This document shows, in pieces, positions 5,620 to 7,086 of a stretch of 7,086 bases of DNA. Each line of letters opens with the position of its first letter. Within the stretch, counting starts at the first letter, position 1. Under the pieces are notes generated by a model. It made no database searches. It had not been told where the DNA came from and was given only the letters and a program-made list of their open reading frames with translations. A program made the position numbers and the translations under genes. This DNA is from Vulcanimicrobiia bacterium (lineage in GTDB: Bacteria; Vulcanimicrobiota; Vulcanimicrobiia; Vulcanimicrobiales; Vulcanimicrobiaceae), in the NCBI GenBank assembly GCA_025451135.1, contig JANWKW010000141.1, positions 1 through 7,086 of the forward strand, written 5' to 3'.

Positions 5620-7086
5620 ATGGGTCGCAATATTCTCGTCATCGGTTCCGGGCCGATCGTCATCGGACAGGCCGCGGAGTTCGATTACGCGGGCGTGCAA
5701 GCGTGCCGTGCCCTGCGCGAGGAAGGCCACCGCGTCGTGCTGGTCAACTCGAATCCGGCGACCATCATGACCGATCCCGAGATCGCGGACGCCGTCTACC
5801 TGGAACCGCTCACGGTCGCTTCGCTCGAGCAGATCATCGCTCGCGAGCGGCCCGACGCCATCCTCCCGACCCTCGGCGGCCAGACCGGCCTCAACCTCGC
5901 GGTCGAGCTCGACGACGCGGGCGTGCTCGAAAGGCACGGCGTCGAACTGCTCGGAACGCCGGTCCGTACGATCAAAGTCGCAGAAGATCGCGAGCTCTTC
6001 AAGGCCAAGATGCTCGAGATCGGCGAGCCGGTCGCGGACAGCGTCATCGTGACGGTCGTCGATCAAGGCATCGCCTTCGCCGAGCGCGTGGGCTACCCGC
6101 TGGTCGTGCGGCCGGCATACACGCTGGGCGGGACCGGCGGCGGCATCGTCTACGACGAAGAGCAGCTGCGCGAGACGCTCGACGCCGGCCTCAACGCCTC
6201 GCTCATCGGTCAGGCCCTGCTCGAGACCTCGCTCCTTGGGTGGAAGGAGGTCGAATACGAAGTCCTGCGGGACGGCGCCAACAACTGCATCATCGTCTGC
6301 AACATGGAGAACGTCGATCCGGTCGGCGTGCACACCGGCGATTCGATCGTGGTGGCGCCCTCGCAGACGCTTTCCGATCGCGAATACCAGATGCTGCGCA
6401 CCTCGTCGCTCAACGTCATCCGCGCGCTCGACGTCCAGGGCGGCTGCAACATCCAGTTCGCACTCCATCCGACCAGCGAACAGTACGCGATCATCGAGGT
6501 CAATCCGCGCGTCTCGCGTTCGTCCGCGCTCGCATCCAAAGCGACCGGTTATCCGATCGCCAAGATCTCGACGCGGATCGCGCTCGGCCAAACGCTCGAT
6601 CGCATCCCCAACCCGGTCACCGGCGTCACCAAGGCCGCCTACGAGCCGACGCTCGACTACGTGGTGGTGAAGATCCCGCGCTGGCCGTTCGATAAGTTCC
6701 CGCTCGCCGACACCACCCTCGGCACGCAGATGAAATCGACCGGCGAAGCGATGGGCATCGGCCGCACGTTCGCCGCCGCCCTGATGAAAGCGCTGCGCGG
6801 CCTCGACCTCAAACGCGAGACGCTGACGGGCGGCGCGTACGAGGAGTGGAGCGATGCCGAACTCGAGGGCGTCGTGATCAAGCCCACGCACGAGCGGCTG
6901 GCGGCCGTCTGCGAGCTGCTGCGCCGTCGCAGCCGCGCCGCCATCGACGGCATCGCCGGGATGTCGGGCATCGATCGCTGGTGGCTCGACCAGTTCGCCG
7001 ATCTGGTCGAGTTGGAGGAGGCGCTGCGCGCCGGCGAGGACCGCTCCGCCGAGGCCTTCGAGGCCGGCTACTCGCGCGCCGCGATC
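5620..7086 (+). CDS. carB: Carbamoyl-phosphate synthase large subunit, N-terminal part (3' partial)
   Basis: CarB makes carbamoyl phosphate from bicarbonate, ammonia (delivered by CarA from glutamine) and two ATP, feeding arginine and pyrimidine synthesis in the cytoplasm. The 489 residues visible are a little under half of the usual protein of about 1070. They cover the first ATP-grasp (carboxyphosphate) half and the start of the oligomerisation region, which includes IDRWWLDQ (451-458). Clear signatures are GPIVIGQAAEFDYAG (11-25), VNSNPATIMTDPE (42-54), the glycine loop LGGTGGGI (169-176), GWKEVEYEV (207-215) and EVNPRVSRSSALASKATG (293-310). Residues matching the E. coli nucleotide and metal ligands are present: R124, R164, E210, Q279, E293 and N295. 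The ATG at 5620 is the only sensible start, putting the first beta strand at residue 4, a few residues shorter than E. coli; there is no nearby Shine-Dalgarno. The gene immediately upstream is not carA but the metal transporter. The frame is open to the window edge, with no disruption. Confidence 0.97.
   Translation, partial: MGRNILVIGSGPIVIGQAAEFDYAGVQACRALREEGHRVVLVNSNPATIMTDPEIADAVYLEPLTVASLEQIIARERPDAILPTLGGQTGLNLAVELDDAGVLERHGVELLGTPVRTIKVAEDRELFKAKMLEIGEPVADSVIVTVVDQGIAFAERVGYPLVVRPAYTLGGTGGGIVYDEEQLRETLDAGLNASLIGQALLETSLLGWKEVEYEVLRDGANNCIIVCNMENVDPVGVHTGDSIVVAPSQTLSDREYQMLRTSSLNVIRALDVQGGCNIQFALHPTSEQYAIIEVNPRVSRSSALASKATGYPIAKISTRIALGQTLDRIPNPVTGVTKAAYEPTLDYVVVKIPRWPFDKFPLADTTLGTQMKSTGEAMGIGRTFAAALMKALRGLDLKRETLTGGAYEEWSDAELEGVVIKPTHERLAAVCELLRRRSRAAIDGIAGMSGIDRWWLDQFADLVELEEALRAGEDRSAEAFEAGYSRAAI

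Noticed and set aside
4269..5663. Minus-strand open frame (464 codons) opposite the transporter
   Set aside because: Arg/Asp/Glu-rich, no membrane segments or motifs; shadow of the NRAMP gene.
5602..6891. Minus-strand open frame (429 codons) opposite carB
   Set aside because: The + strand frame from 5620 matches CarB along its whole visible length with intact catalytic residues, so the antisense frame is a shadow.

Overview
The window is a compact, GC-rich bacterial stretch (roughly two thirds G+C by eye). All four genes lie on the + strand and there is almost no non-coding DNA. I see no RNA gene, insertion sequence, CRISPR array or phage gene. The organism cannot be fixed from this alone. 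The CarB N-terminus resembles versions from Gram-positive and related lineages more than the E. coli protein. A poly-HAMP hybrid kinase next to a lone CheR-like protein suits an environmental bacterium; a high-GC lineage such as Eremiobacterota/Vulcanimicrobiota is a guess only.

Layout. (1) 2-3442: the 3' part of a very large hybrid histidine kinase: poly-HAMP ladder, GAF, coiled coil, HisKA, HATPase_c and three receiver domains; its 5' end is outside the window. (2) 3427-4287: a CheR-type methyltransferase-fold protein overlapping the kinase end by 16 nt. Three conserved cofactor-site positions are changed, so it may be a pseudoenzyme. (3) 4284-5567: an NRAMP (SLC11)-family metal transporter whose start overlaps the cheR stop as ATGA; its metal-site motifs differ from classical Mn/Fe NRAMPs. 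(4) 5568-5619: a 52-nt gap with two mutually exclusive short stems and a Shine-Dalgarno-like AAGGAAGG far from the next start. (5) 5620 to the window end: the first 489 codons of carB, the large subunit of carbamoyl-phosphate synthase, running off the right edge.

Working together. The first three genes overlap end to start and are probably one transcription and translation unit. This suggests, but does not prove, that the signalling pair and the transporter share a condition, for example metal or envelope state. carB is housekeeping (arginine and pyrimidine precursor) and may be read from the same transcript or from a promoter I cannot see.

The genes are recognisable families. The unusual points are the altered CheR site, the kinase-CheR-transporter coupling, the atypical NRAMP motifs and the structured carB leader. 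I did not find convincing evidence for a wholly new system.
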